Source: Schistosoma mansoni
Lineage: Eukaryota; Platyhelminthes; Trematoda; Strigeidida; Schistosomatidae
Reading direction: 5' to 3'
Length of the DNA: 64,000 nt
Assembly (NCBI RefSeq): GCF_000237925.1
Contig: NW_017386091.1
Location: forward strand, 1-64,000
A program made the translations under genes and the position numbers. A model generated the notes under the pieces. It was not told the origin of the DNA. It did no database searches and worked only from the letters and a program-made list of their open reading frames with translations. Positions 35,401 to 41,080 of this stretch are shown here, one piece after another; within the stretch, counting starts at the first letter, position 1, and every line of letters starts with the position of its first letter.

Positions 35401-37592
35401 ACCACGGGTGTTGTTTACGAAATTGAGAGGACAAAAAGCGAATGTCTGGCGCTTTAATCGGGTTGGTGGAAACGGAGGGCATACCTAGGGGAGTTGAAAA
35501 ACCCTGATTCCAAACCAATAGTGCACATGGGCTCCAGTATCCTAAGGGAACAAATGGCGTATGAATCAATCGTTGGTCATCGGCTACAACATGGGACTGC
35601 ATCTCTTTACGATGCTCTACTGCCTTGTGGATCGAAGTCCTAGTGTAATATTATTACACATTTAAATACCTGGATTTATTCTTCATTTTGGAATACCCTT
35701 TCGAAAACACTCGGAACCCTTTGAGTAAATTTCATGGGTCGTTTTCCACTTCCACTTATGTTTTAATATCTTTGATTTTAATCCTGTTAATTTCATTTTA
35801 TGATGTGAAATGTGTTTTGCATTAATAAGAATTTGTTTCACGTCTTACTTTATTTGTCATGAAAAAGGGATTATCATATATTTTAAACAAATGGATAGAC
35901 TGACACAATCTTAAGCCGAATTACATCAGCTCAAATTACAATGCTTAGTGACAGGATAAAAATTAAAAAAAACAAGGCAAGAAGACGGCAAATAAATAGA
36001 GGTGAGCGAAGTTTCGAAAGGTAAAGAATGAATACATTTGTCCTTATCGTTAATGTCAAACTGCATCACATAAGATATTTTCAAATTGCTGACTTTAAAT
36101 CGACACTAACGAAACCTAGACCAACAATCTGTGACTTCATGGACTTGAAGGTTTATATTGATTTGACCACTCTTAACCATGTTCCCCCAGTCGGAAACCA
36201 CGGTTTTGTGAAGCAGCAGCTCAATAGTTAAAAAGTTTGACTCTCAACCACCAAGTCCCGGGCTCGAACCCCGATCCACCTACTTCATTAAGATTTAGCA
36301 GAACTCGAATTTGTAGGTTACAACTTGAAATGACAGTTGATTCTGCCAATACAAACTTTTTAACACAATGAGGATGTTAAAAAAGTGTGCTTTATCAAAA
36401 TTCGTGGAACAATGTTTGATATTATACAGCCAATTTCTGTCGCGACACATGCTTTTAGAGGCGGTCAAATATTCGGAGCAACTGTCCATCAGCCGCAAGT
36501 TTAGGCACATACGTGATGGTACACAATTTGCACATGGAAAATAGTGAACGCAAGTGGAAAGCAATTAGCGAATCTTAGGTCAATTCCCTTGTTTACTTTT
36601 GATACCTAGCCAAGTAACAACACTGATTCTTACAAATACAATGTAGATGTTATATATATATATATATATACTGCAAAGTATACTACAAGATGGACCAGAT
36701 GATAGCTTTGTTACTGAGATCGATTAAAGAGGATGAAAACATAAATTGTGTTCAGGATTGTACAAACATTCCAAAAGAGTGTGTCACTTACTCTTTTGTT
36801 TTTACCGCTGAGAATCGGTCGTGAAAACGATTTTGAAGCGCTGGCATCTGAAGCAATTTCGGGTTCTAACGTAAATGAAGGACAAGAGTAAGGAGAACTC
36901 CGTTCACGACTATTCTTGGAGATGTCAACGAATGTCTGTGTTTTTAAGGAACTGTTTGGTATAGTCACAACCAAACTGGTTTCATTTTTATCTAGTCCTT
37001 GCAATTTTGGCTGACTAGCAGGTTTTGAAGAACATACTGGATGACTGTGGTAATTGGTGACGTTTCGATGGGAATTCGGGGATGAAACGCGTTGAACAGT
37101 AGTAGTGTGGGATGACAGCGGAGTTACAGCAATATTTGACCGACAATGATCAGACTTGAAGTTTGTACTCCGAACGGAACGCAGATCTAATGTGCAGTCA
37201 GAAGGGTGACCAAAAGGATTGTTGCCTGTCATATTATTTGGTGGACGACTGGGACATTCTTTATGTGCACTAGAGTATGACGGGATGGGTGAACCGGTGG
37301 TAACATCTTCAGTAGAGGAATGGGTCAAAAATGACTGAGATATATTTGCCTGCACTGCACCTGCACAAGTAGAGCTATCTGAATTTTCTGACACGATTTT
37401 GTCAGGAGATTTGGTCACCAATTCTTGCCCCTCACCAGTGGGTACAAAGGAAACGACGTTAACCCTTTTCCTGGAACTAACACTTGATTTAGAGAATGCT
37501 GTGGATGAAGAGCCAGATAACGGTTTTGTGTGCAGCAGCTGATCAAACCTGACATCACGGCTACTTCTGCCAGCATACGTCTTGTAATGCAC
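11240..37592 (-). CDS. WAPL: WAPL, cohesin-release factor (whole gene, 12 coding exons seen)
   Basis: Ortholog of wings apart-like, the nuclear protein that with PDS5 opens the cohesin ring and unloads it from chromatin. I reconstructed exons 2-13 from splice sites and homology. The lengths are 801, 387, 137, 112, 115, 302, 270, 298, 350, 232, 327 and 248 bp, every phase agrees, and the sum is 3579 bp (1192 codons plus stop), close to 1190 residues in human. Matches to the human protein run from the N-terminal KTYSRKGG region through the whole helical WAPL domain to the C-terminal VGTTGQKSISRVIEYLE region. The start codon exon is uncertain (candidate at 38266-38268). Introns reach more than 5 kb and hold many LINE and SINE insertions, none of which interrupts an exon. 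Splice donors are mostly GTAAGT or GTGAGT. Orthology is close to certain; the exact N-terminus is not. Confidence 0.93.
11831..12345 (+). mobile_element. SINE-like retroposon, family C, full length
   Basis: It runs from CCCTGGTACGGTCGAGAGTG to GTTTAAATAAATAAATAATA. It lies in the WAPL intron between exons 12 and 13, antisense to the gene. No target duplication is clear. Confidence 0.8.
12539..12865 (-). CDS. WAPL: WAPL exon 12 (acidic insert, MEDSVVAAY)
   Basis: The exon encodes a basic stretch (RNKKRLYRKQK), then an Asp/Glu-rich run of about 45 residues, then MEDSVVAAYA, matching human MEDCIVASYTA at the next exon border. The donor is GTAAGG. The acidic run corresponds to the charged loop of human WAPL that also carries runs of Glu. 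The opposite strand shows serine- and histidine-rich frames over the same bases, which are shadows of this run. Confidence 0.92.
13022..13215 (+). mobile_element. tRNA-derived SINE, hammerhead family B, best preserved copy
   Basis: It lies in a WAPL intron, opposite to the gene. Box A region TGGTCTATCGGTTAAGTG starts at 13029 and box B GGGTTCGAATCTC lies at 13072-13084. The hammerhead segment follows at 13106-13151, then the family tail GTCTAGCTTCAATTGACTCA. The 5' block present in the 2470-2830 copy is absent here. Confidence 0.85.
13106..13151 (+). ncRNA. Hammerhead ribozyme segment, family B, core intact
   Basis: GCACTG (13106-13111) is the stem I 3' strand. CTGAGGA (13112-13118) fits the hammerhead CUGANGA box. 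Stem II is GTCC/GGAC (13119-13122 with 13130-13133) around a seven-base loop, and GAAA is at 13134-13137. The stretch to 13145 ends in the GTC triplet at 13143-13145. CAGTGC (13146-13151) is the exact complement of the stem I 3' strand. The sequence differs from family A in stem I, loop II and stem III while keeping every core position. Confidence 0.75.
13980..14211 (-). CDS. WAPL: WAPL exon 11
   Basis: Acceptor ...GTAG before 14211, phase 0. It opens with LFLTREECARNH, continuing LDELIQ of exon 10 to match human LVQLFLERERAAQL. The rest is a charged, poorly conserved linker with an Ala run. The donor is GTAATT at 13979, weaker than the others, and leaves one base that joins exon 12 as a Gly codon. 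Confidence 0.9.
14470..14911 (+). mobile_element. SINE-like retroposon, family C, 5' truncated
   Basis: It starts inside the element near GACAGGGAAGTCCTACTCAC and runs to a TAAAATAAATGAATAAAA tail. It lies in a WAPL intron, antisense to the gene. Confidence 0.75.
15035..15598 (+). mobile_element. RTE-clade LINE 3' end
   Basis: The frame over 14921-15298 gives LRWLGHVLRMPEYRLPRRAM and then GWKRIRGGQTKTWHQ, the C-terminal region shared by RTE-clade reverse transcriptase proteins. The coding part runs on to SLSSLKP and a stop, with one in-frame stop before that. The 3' region ends at GTAGCTGACTGACTGATT. It is a decayed 5'-truncated copy in a WAPL intron. Confidence 0.8.
16161..16510 (-). CDS. 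WAPL: WAPL exon 10
   Basis: Acceptor TTTTCATAG before 16510 and donor GTGAGT after 16161. The exon encodes FDCLLKLPDRLPGTKRFDVI (human LNCVLQVPKYLPQEQRFDI) and LLVNMCEHCPENRTRIV (human LLINLVEYSARNRHCLV), core helices of the WAPL domain. An Asp/Glu run follows, then ALDELIQ at the exon border. This is one of the two best conserved exons. Confidence 0.95.
16781..16935 (+). mobile_element. SINE family B, 5' truncated
   Basis: The visible parts are GTGTTCGGGTCTCGC (box B), CTGCACTGCTGAGGAGTCCC, GGATGAAACGGCGGTCCAGTGC and the tail ending CAATTGACTCATGA. Stem II has one change (GGAT). It lies in a WAPL intron. Confidence 0.75.
17071..17421. mobile_element. Possible solo LTR (unconfirmed)
   Basis: The segment starts TGTTATAATT and ends AATTAACA, imperfect inverted ends over 351 bp. 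It contains an inverted CCAAT-type hairpin, CTGATTGG and CCAATCAG, at about 17301-17327. No second copy is in the window and no target duplication is visible, so this is only a candidate fossil. Confidence 0.3.
17730..18409 (+). mobile_element. RTE-clade LINE 3' end, second subfamily
   Basis: It encodes FDHRCPRSIARISWDHRVSN, LRMPNHRLPRRAM and HAGRCRLPGWDSRDDSNRWL, ends SLCSAKY, and has a 3' region finishing in repeated GACT units. It shares this SLCSAK ending with the minus-strand copy at 30198-31060 and differs from the SLSSLK subfamily at 15035. At least one in-frame stop is present upstream of LRMPNH. It lies in a WAPL intron. Confidence 0.8.
18490..18580 (-). mobile_element. Short RTE LINE fragment
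   Basis: The minus strand carries the CATGTTGGTAGATGTAGGCC-like piece that matches the CCATGTTGGTGGATGCAGAC region of the RTE frame at 15270. It is heavily decayed. Confidence 0.45.
18755..19052 (-). CDS. WAPL: WAPL exon 9
   Basis: Phase 0 acceptor GTATTCAG before 19052. It encodes NSDNQTYLVHYRDGILVKRL (human NPENQSYLIAYKDSQLIVSS), then a lineage-specific Ser/Asn/Thr-rich insert of about 50 residues, then LTDCILGIFRFLVNVSHN (human VEDCMRAIIGVLLNLTND). The donor is GTAAGT, leaving one base that makes a Glu codon with exon 10. Confidence 0.94.
19272..19637 (-). mobile_element. SINE-like retroposon, family C, 3' truncated
   Basis: It matches family C from its 5' end (GGGCATTTGGG region at 19637, minus strand) to about two thirds of its length. 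The A-rich tail is missing. Confidence 0.75.
20072..20288 (-). mobile_element. RTE LINE fragment (SLCSAK subfamily)
   Basis: The minus strand matches the interior of 30428-30733, with GTAGGAGTAGGTTGTAAGAA and the CATGTTAATAGGTGCAGACT region. It is decayed and lies in a WAPL intron. Confidence 0.6.
20679..20948 (-). CDS. WAPL: WAPL exon 8
   Basis: Acceptor TTTTCAG before 20948, phase 0 at both ends. It encodes TRKAGDWFKVELRNGGGLDK, matching human [20 protein letters not shown], the most diagnostic segment of the family. RVCHYTRLLEN at the end corresponds to human RCLRVLESV. The donor is GTAAGT at 20678. Confidence 0.96.
21137..21740 (+). mobile_element. LINE 5' region-like fragment (RTE type), no coding part
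   Basis: It contains TGCTGCTACCTTGACGTGGT and GGGCTTGCCTATCGTGATGA blocks, then TTCCACGGTGTGGGCAACCG. These are GC-richer than the surroundings and look like a transposon untranslated leader. Short frames across it overlap on both strands and are not genes. I attribute it to an RTE-type leader from memory of similar sequences, without a second copy here to prove it. Confidence 0.4.
22009..22310 (-). CDS. WAPL: WAPL exon 7
   Basis: Acceptor TTTTTTCCAG before 22310. The exon begins with two bases of a Thr codon and encodes a Gly/Ser/Asn-rich linker with a charged helix, EAERVRMRVRQLLDGLH, where human has KIKEKIRRLCETVHNKHLD. It ends HLQITRQLT, matching human ITTGHLAMETLLSLT only loosely. Splice phases on both sides agree with neighbours, which supports the weakly conserved part. 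Confidence 0.88.
22770..23203 (-). mobile_element. SINE-like retroposon, family C, internally deleted
   Basis: Both ends of family C are present, but roughly 100 bp is missing near 22920, where GAGCCCTTCACC joins directly to AACAATAGGTTC. It lies in a WAPL intron. Confidence 0.75.
23356..23470 (-). CDS. WAPL: WAPL exon 6
   Basis: Acceptor CATTTCAG before 23470, phase 0. It encodes ALALTSAGLLFVLSRDRD (human LSLCTAALMYILSRDRLN) and then DVDSLAIILKLF (human DRASLDLMIRLL). The SRDR motif is strictly kept. The donor is GTAAGT at 23355, leaving one base for exon 7. Confidence 0.96.
23750..24104. mobile_element. Possible solo LTR (unconfirmed)
   Basis: The segment starts TGTTGTATAAT and ends CGTAACA over 355 bp, with a GTATAAATACAG box inside at about 23852. 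Only the outermost four bases are clear inverted ends, and no target duplication is evident. It is a candidate fossil in a WAPL intron. Confidence 0.35.
24437..24503 (-). mobile_element. Family C retroposon, 3' tail fragment
   Basis: Only the last 67 bp of the element remain (TTTATTTATTTGAACACATG on the plus strand). Confidence 0.65.
24720..25085 (-). mobile_element. RTE LINE 3' part, third subfamily
   Basis: The minus-strand frame gives MFGHRDGNPIGVIILKHRIQ, then WLGHVPRISSQRIPHRALYA and GTGWKRRRGVLRMTCCRD. This is the same RTE C-terminal region as the other copies but clearly diverged from both. Confidence 0.65.
25665..25985 (-). mobile_element. Sm-alpha-like SINE, left arm of an inverted pair
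   Basis: A nearly full family A unit on the minus strand with box B (GGGACTCGAACCC on plus) and a hammerhead segment whose GAAA has changed. It meets a plus-strand copy at 25981, forming a head-to-head pair. Confidence 0.85.
25981..26259 (+). mobile_element. Sm-alpha-like SINE, right arm of an inverted pair
   Basis: It begins at AGACTGACCAGTTGCAG and runs through the tRNA-like head and an intact hammerhead core to TATCCATCTTTGCTTACC. It belongs to a variant with AAA inserted after the GTC triplet (GCGCGTCAAACTGGATT). Confidence 0.85.
26170..26233 (+). ncRNA. Hammerhead ribozyme segment, family A variant
   Basis: GCAG 26170-26173 and ATCCAG 26178-26183 form the stem I side. CTGACGA is at 26184-26190, stem II is GTCT/GGAC, GAAA is at 26205-26208, and the octamer ACGCGCGT ends at 26215. 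CTGGAT (26220-26225) and CTGC (26230-26233) are the other strand of stem I. The three extra A bases after GTC would sit at the cleavage site. Confidence 0.75.
26590..26701 (-). CDS. WAPL: WAPL exon 5
   Basis: Acceptor ACAATATAAG before 26701. One base completes a Ser codon with exon 4, then VLTLANKCLTASFRYTLNAH, matching human [20 protein letters not shown]. The donor is GTAAGT at 26589. The acceptor lacks a strong pyrimidine tract right at the AG, but a long one lies just upstream. Confidence 0.95.
26891..27265. mobile_element. Solo LTR, same family as 1096-1473
   Basis: TGTTATATCT at the left end and CGTAACA at the right end bound 375 bp; TGTTA and TAACA are inverted. The match with 1096-1473 is clear across the whole length but with many changes, so both are old. 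It lies in a WAPL intron with no internal element left. Confidence 0.6.
27447..27707 (-). mobile_element. Family C retroposon, partial copy abutting another
   Basis: The 3' half of family C (tail end first on the plus strand) stops at TTCCTCAGGATT and meets a complete copy at 27708 in the same orientation. Confidence 0.75.
27708..28232 (-). mobile_element. SINE-like retroposon, family C, full length
   Basis: A complete copy from the TATTTTATTTAAACACATAA tail (plus strand) to GCATTTGGGGGC. The missing part of the neighbour at 27447-27707 does not reappear on the far side, so this is adjacency rather than a clean nested insertion. Confidence 0.8.
28630..29168 (+). mobile_element. SINE-like retroposon, family C, full length
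   Basis: It runs from CCCCCAAATGCCCTGGTACG to GTGTTCAAATATATAAATA. It lies in a WAPL intron just downstream of exon 4, antisense to the gene. Confidence 0.8.
29467..29603 (-). CDS. WAPL: WAPL exon 4 (start of the WAPL domain)
   Basis: Acceptor TTTATAG before 29603, phase 0. It encodes LYTVLHKVKEAHVCQEQGE, then LLDDVEYLVDGLTDRN, then VNTRAL, matching human YTVVRHVKHYNDVVEFGENQ, DDIEYLLSGL and LNTRCL. The donor GTTAGT is a less common form. It leaves two bases that form Ser with exon 5. Confidence 0.95.
29648..29732 (-). mobile_element. RTE LINE 3'-most fragment
   Basis: Only the GACT-repeat end and the CAGTTCGAGTTGCCATACCA block remain, the same as at 30198-30265. Confidence 0.65.
30198..31060 (-). 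mobile_element. RTE-clade LINE 3' end, longest copy
   Basis: The minus-strand frames give ARLAFANLRHLWRRRDIRLA, VYRAAVRS-like YCAAVRSVLLYGSETWPVR, then LGQVLRMPNHRLPRRAM and the SLCSAKF end. This is the end of the reverse transcriptase through the C-terminal region of an RTE protein. The join between the two readable parts is disrupted, so the copy is inactive. It lies in a WAPL intron in the same orientation as the gene. Confidence 0.85.
31180..31566 (-). CDS. WAPL: WAPL exon 3
   Basis: Acceptor TTTTTCTTAG before 31566, phase 0 at both ends, 129 codons. The sequence is polar and not clearly conserved: Ser-rich, then FAFDEYEEEM, then an acidic stretch ending DDVKPWFRP, then a Lys/Ser segment to DKP at the donor GTAAGT. 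Its assignment rests on the open frame, two good splice sites, matching phase, and position between conserved exons. The human region is likewise disordered. Confidence 0.85.
31664..32200 (+). mobile_element. Family C retroposon with 9-bp target duplication
   Basis: The element covers 31673-32191 with TAAGTACAA on the left (31664-31672) and the same nine bases on the right (32192-32200). Exact flanking repeats plus an AAATAAATAAATAATAAA tail show insertion through an RNA copy. This copy defines both ends of the family. Confidence 0.85.
32201..32939. other. WAPL intron sequence, nothing recognised
   Basis: AT-rich intronic DNA without a readable repeat or frame. Confidence 0.5.
32940..33216 (+). 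mobile_element. RTE LINE 3' end (SLSSLK subfamily)
   Basis: It encodes the last residues up to SLSSLKP and keeps the full 3' region to GTAGCTGACTGACT. It is close to the copy at 15340-15598. Confidence 0.8.
33225..34230 (+). mobile_element. Decayed CR1-type LINE remnant
   Basis: The clearest part is near 34085-34150, where a frame reads NALPEQVVSVLSINTFKKLD. This is the typical C-terminal end of CR1-clade reverse transcriptase proteins (WNSLP...VVSAPSVNTFKKRLD). The upstream 84-codon frame at 33225-33479 is open but not recognisable. Stops scatter the rest. Confidence 0.5.
34231..35272. other. WAPL intron sequence, nothing recognised
   Basis: A 95-codon plus-strand frame at 34305-34592 has no known features and is probably chance. 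Confidence 0.5.
35273..35636 (+). mobile_element. Family C retroposon, 3' truncated
   Basis: It starts TGCCCCCAAATGTCCTGGTA and stops at CTGCCTTGTGGATC. It contains a small local duplication, ACGCGTATACGCGTATAC, at about 35344. Confidence 0.75.
35637..36204. other. WAPL intron sequence, nothing recognised
   Basis: I see no repeat or splice-bounded frame here. Confidence 0.5.
36205..36290 (+). repeat. tRNA-like fragment (possible SINE head)
   Basis: AGCAGCTCAATAGTTAAAAA resembles a box A, and GGGCTCGAACCCC at 36260-36272 is a good box B, with tRNA-like spacing. It cannot fold into a complete cloverleaf by eye. It is not family A or B. A third tRNA-derived repeat or a tRNA pseudogene are both possible. 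Confidence 0.4.
36651..36670. repeat. (TA)10 microsatellite
   Basis: Pure TA alternation within the intron just downstream of WAPL exon 2 on the coding strand. Confidence 0.9.
36792..37592 (-). CDS. WAPL: WAPL exon 2 (N-terminal region)
   Basis: Acceptor TTCCACATACAG before 37592 and donor GTAAGT after 36792; 267 codons, phase 0 at both ends. The first residues are VHYKTYAGRSSRDVRFDQLL. These align with human [20 protein letters not shown], the N-terminus that binds PDS5 through its YSR motif. The rest is Ser/Thr/Pro-rich and disordered, with NNPFGHPSD where human has DPFGFDSDD. An open frame continues upstream to an ATG at 37685, but it translates the pyrimidine tract of the acceptor, so I prefer the spliced start. 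Confidence 0.88.
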
Positions 37593-38540
37593 CTGTATGT
37601 GGAACAAAAGTGGACTGTCAAAATGGAATAAATAGAAAAGCAATTTTACGCAAAAACCCGTGACTACTTTTAGGTGGAGAAACAAACCAAACTAGGTTGG
37701 GATTAAAAGACTAAGGACGAACTTGGTTGCATGAGGATAGCTGCTTTATTATTTGAAGAACGAAAAATTATTAGTATTATGTAACCAATTACACAGAAAG
37801 ACCGCTATATTTCCTGACCATAATGTAGGGATACCGTAACAATAGTAATAGTCCTTGAGGGATTTTATGACGGAACGTGTCAAGCTTCATCTAAACCAAA
37901 CCTCCCAATGACATACGGTGAGATGATATAACACTCCACCAGATGTAAGTTTCCGATGCAACTGATTGGAGTTGACATAACAGAGCGAGGTAATGTAAGC
38001 AAGCTGAATGACGAATTCAAATTAATCAAACTAAGGTGTTAAACTAAGACTATCAAGATCGACCGACAAAATGAATCCTACTCACAGTACCGTAATTAGA
38101 GCTGTTTAGAATAAATATCACTACAGCATGGAGGAATGTGGTGTTCTGGTTAGAAAGAAATCAGGCAGCAAGCACTGATTTCGGGTCTACGAGGTAGTTG
38201 ATAACGATCAAGAAAACCGTGTTGGTGGTGAACATAAGACAACTTGAGGAGATTTGAATCTTTACCATGTATCAACTTTGAGTGGAACACCCCGAGGTTA
38301 ATGATGATATTTGTTTCGAAAATGACGTAGAATTTAAATGTGATAATTTAATCATGCACATGTAAGACAAATACAACGGAATCACCTACATCCATCCCGC
38401 CTTCATATAAAATATTTGTAGTGAGTGCCCCCAAACCTAGTGAAGCAAACAAACAACAGACCAGTGCTACCGTTAACATTAAAAATATTCATAGCAGTCT
38501 GACTACCATGTCTTTCCCTACTTTTTAAAATTTATTTTCC
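37593..38540 (-). other. WAPL upstream region with candidate start codon
   Basis: On the minus strand, an ATG at 38266-38268 is followed directly by GTAAAG, a usable donor. Spliced to exon 2 it would give M-VHYKTYAG in frame, close to the short human lead MTSRFG before KTY. No other ATG-donor combination in phase 0 was found between here and 42000. A start farther away remains possible. Confidence 0.3.
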
Positions 38541-40840
38541 TTGCTGTTAGAGGAACAGTCAGACTCCGTGGAGCATAGACTGAGTATTTACAAACGAAAA
38601 ATTCCTAGTAGACAGCCTCTCAATTCCTGCTCCCCTGAGGAAAAACGATCACGCCATTATATTCTCCAGTTTTTCAGAAAAACCGAGCTAAGATATCCCA
38701 CCAACAACAGGCGCTGGAATTTCAAACGGTTGAATGTGTCAGCTTCACAGGACTATCTACAACAGGTGGATTGGGATGTTCACCCTCAACTTGAAGTGGA
38801 TGCTCATTGGGATTTCTTACTGCACATGATCTTATGTACTACTGAGCATTCAGTTCCTCAAATGGTCCCCAAAAGCTACAAACAACCTCCAATCATCAAG
38901 AACAGCACTCGTCGTTTGCTAAGCCGCAAAAGGCACTGTTGGGCCGAATATAAACGAACTGACAATAACGATGCATACAGGCAATACAAACATACAAGGA
39001 ACATATGCACAAAAGCAATAAGAGAAGACGGGCTTCGGTACCAGATAAAGCCTATCGATAAATTCTTCTCCAATCCGAAAAGCTTATTCCGTTATGCAGC
39101 TTCTCTTCGGCGAGCCAAAACTGGATTTTCCCAACTGATAGGTCCTAATGGTCCGACTAGTAACGACGGGGATGCCGCTCATCTTTTCGATGAACAATAC
39201 TCTCGTACATCTCAACCGGCTCACATCAACTACACTGATGAAAGCTTCACCTGCACAGGAATTTCCGAAGTGAACCTGAGCGCTGACCTGGTCCAGATAT
39301 GGTTCATTCTGCTACACTGAGGGAATCAGCTTCAATCATGGAAACACCGCTTAGCGTGATGTTCTCACACGGGCCAAGTCGAGGCAAACTACAGGAGATT
39401 CGGAAGCAGGCTCACAGTATACCAATTTTCAACGAAGGTCGACGCAGCGAACCCTCAAACTACCGACCGGTAGCTTTTCTCTCTATACCTTCTGAAATTA
39501 TGGAGTCCATGATATGCGATGGTGTACACAACTACTTATTATCCCTAAAATTCTTCTCACCCCAACAGCATGGCTTCAGGAAGGGTCACTCTTGTATAAC
39601 CGACCTGCCGACTGCGGTGAACAGATTAACAACCATCCTTGATCGCAAGGGGAAGGTTGACATCATTACCTTGATTTCTCAAAAGCTTTTGATAGGGTCA
39701 ACCAAATCTGTCTTATCAATAAGCTCAAGCGATTGGGTATCAAACCACCTCTAACTGACTCGCTCGCTTCATATCTAAAGATTCGACATTTTAAGGTTAA
39801 GGTTAACTTCACTTTCTCTCAGGCTATGAAATGTCCTAGTGGGGTTCCTCAGGGCTGAATACTAGGACCTGTTCTCTTTTATATAAACGATCTTCCACAA
39901 CAAGTTTCGTCTGACTTACTGCTTTTTGCTGATGATTGAAAACTTTGGAGAGAGATACGCAACCAAGAGGATATACTGGCACTTCAGGAGGATCTGATTC
40001 GACTTCAAAGTTTGGCAGACGACAACGGACTTACCTTCAACACTTCAAAGTGTAAAGTAGTCCATCTGAGACATGTTGCAGACTACAGTTACGACTCGGG
40101 AAACTCTTCTTTAGCGGTATCTCAAATCGAAAAAGATTTAGGAGTGTTGGTACCCTACGACTTGAAATCGTACGCTAACTGTGACAAAAACGCCTTTCGA
40201 GCAAACCTTGCACTGGTAACATTGAAGCGCATTTTGGGCCAGTTTGACGGTAGAACTTTCCACATAATCCTCAGCAGTTTTATTAGTCCCCATTTAGAGT
40301 ACGGAAACATAGTGTTTCCTTCCTCATTCCAAACGCATAAGGACACTCTGTAGCGTATTCAACGACAAGCCACGAAATCGGTTCGAGGACTCGAATTCAA
40401 ACCTTATGAAGAACGCTTCCAATCATCTAACCTTTACCCATTGGAGTATAGGCATCTTAGAGGTGACCTTTTTATGACTTACAGTATCCCTAATACTTCT
40501 GGAAATCCCCTTAAACATCTACTTAAGCTTAGTTATATTACAAACCTAAGGGGTAACACTCAGAAACTGGAGACACAACTCACCAGAACGGAATGTAGAC
40601 ACAACTTCTACTCCTTAAGAGTTTTCAAATGCTGGAATTCGCTGCCAATTGAGCTAGTCCAAGCGTCTTCGTAAGAGTCCTTTAAGAGGAAACTTGACCT
40701 ATTCTTAATGACTAAGGATAACATCTTATTATGATTTACCAACTTCTTCTTTTCCTCTATTATCGTTAATATACCTGGGTTCCTGCCTGAAGGTATTGGT
40801 GATCCAATACTACTGGTCACGGAAGCCCTTTAGACGAAAC
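38541..40840 (+). mobile_element. CR1-clade LINE, reverse transcriptase region, decayed
   Basis: Successive plus-strand frames show the end of the endonuclease-RT linker (REDGLRYQIKPIDKFFSNPK), EPSNYRPVAFLSIPSEIME, the fingers motif PQQHGFRKGHSC, GVPQG-ILGPVLFYINDLP, the FADD catalytic box at about 39930, and the thumb ending in CWNSLPIELVQASS. TGA stops lie after GVPQG and after FADD, a stop follows HKDTL, and there are frame breaks near 39300 and 39700. The N-terminal endonuclease is missing. The order and motifs are those of CR1-clade elements known in schistosomes. Confidence 0.9.
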
Positions 40841-40917
40841 CTTTTGTTATTCCATCCACAACCATTTGAACCATATGTTGTATGCTATATTTGTTAACAC
40901 TTTCTTGTTTCCTATTT

Positions 40918-41080
40918 TCGTGGTGAGAATCACTAAACTCTGGAGCGCCTTACCAGGGATGAAAGTATCACCATCTTTCTCAGTCTTTCAGAAGAAGGTT
41001 TGATACCTTTTACTTTTGTAGGTAATGAGGGTGATTGCCTCAGCCATTACTCCATGGTCACTTTTAGTGTTAAGGATTAA
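40918..41080 (+). mobile_element. Short CR1-type C-terminal fragment
   Basis: One frame reads ITKLWSALPGMKVSPSFSVF, then QKKV and a stop. This is the terminal motif of another CR1-type protein, distinct from the one ending at 40674. Confidence 0.5.

Noticed and set aside
37593-37685. ATG at 37685 as the WAPL start
   Set aside because: It would translate the pyrimidine tract and AG of a strong acceptor into a hydrophobic lead (FYLFHFDSPLLFHIQ) that is foreign to the family, whose homology begins right after the AG.
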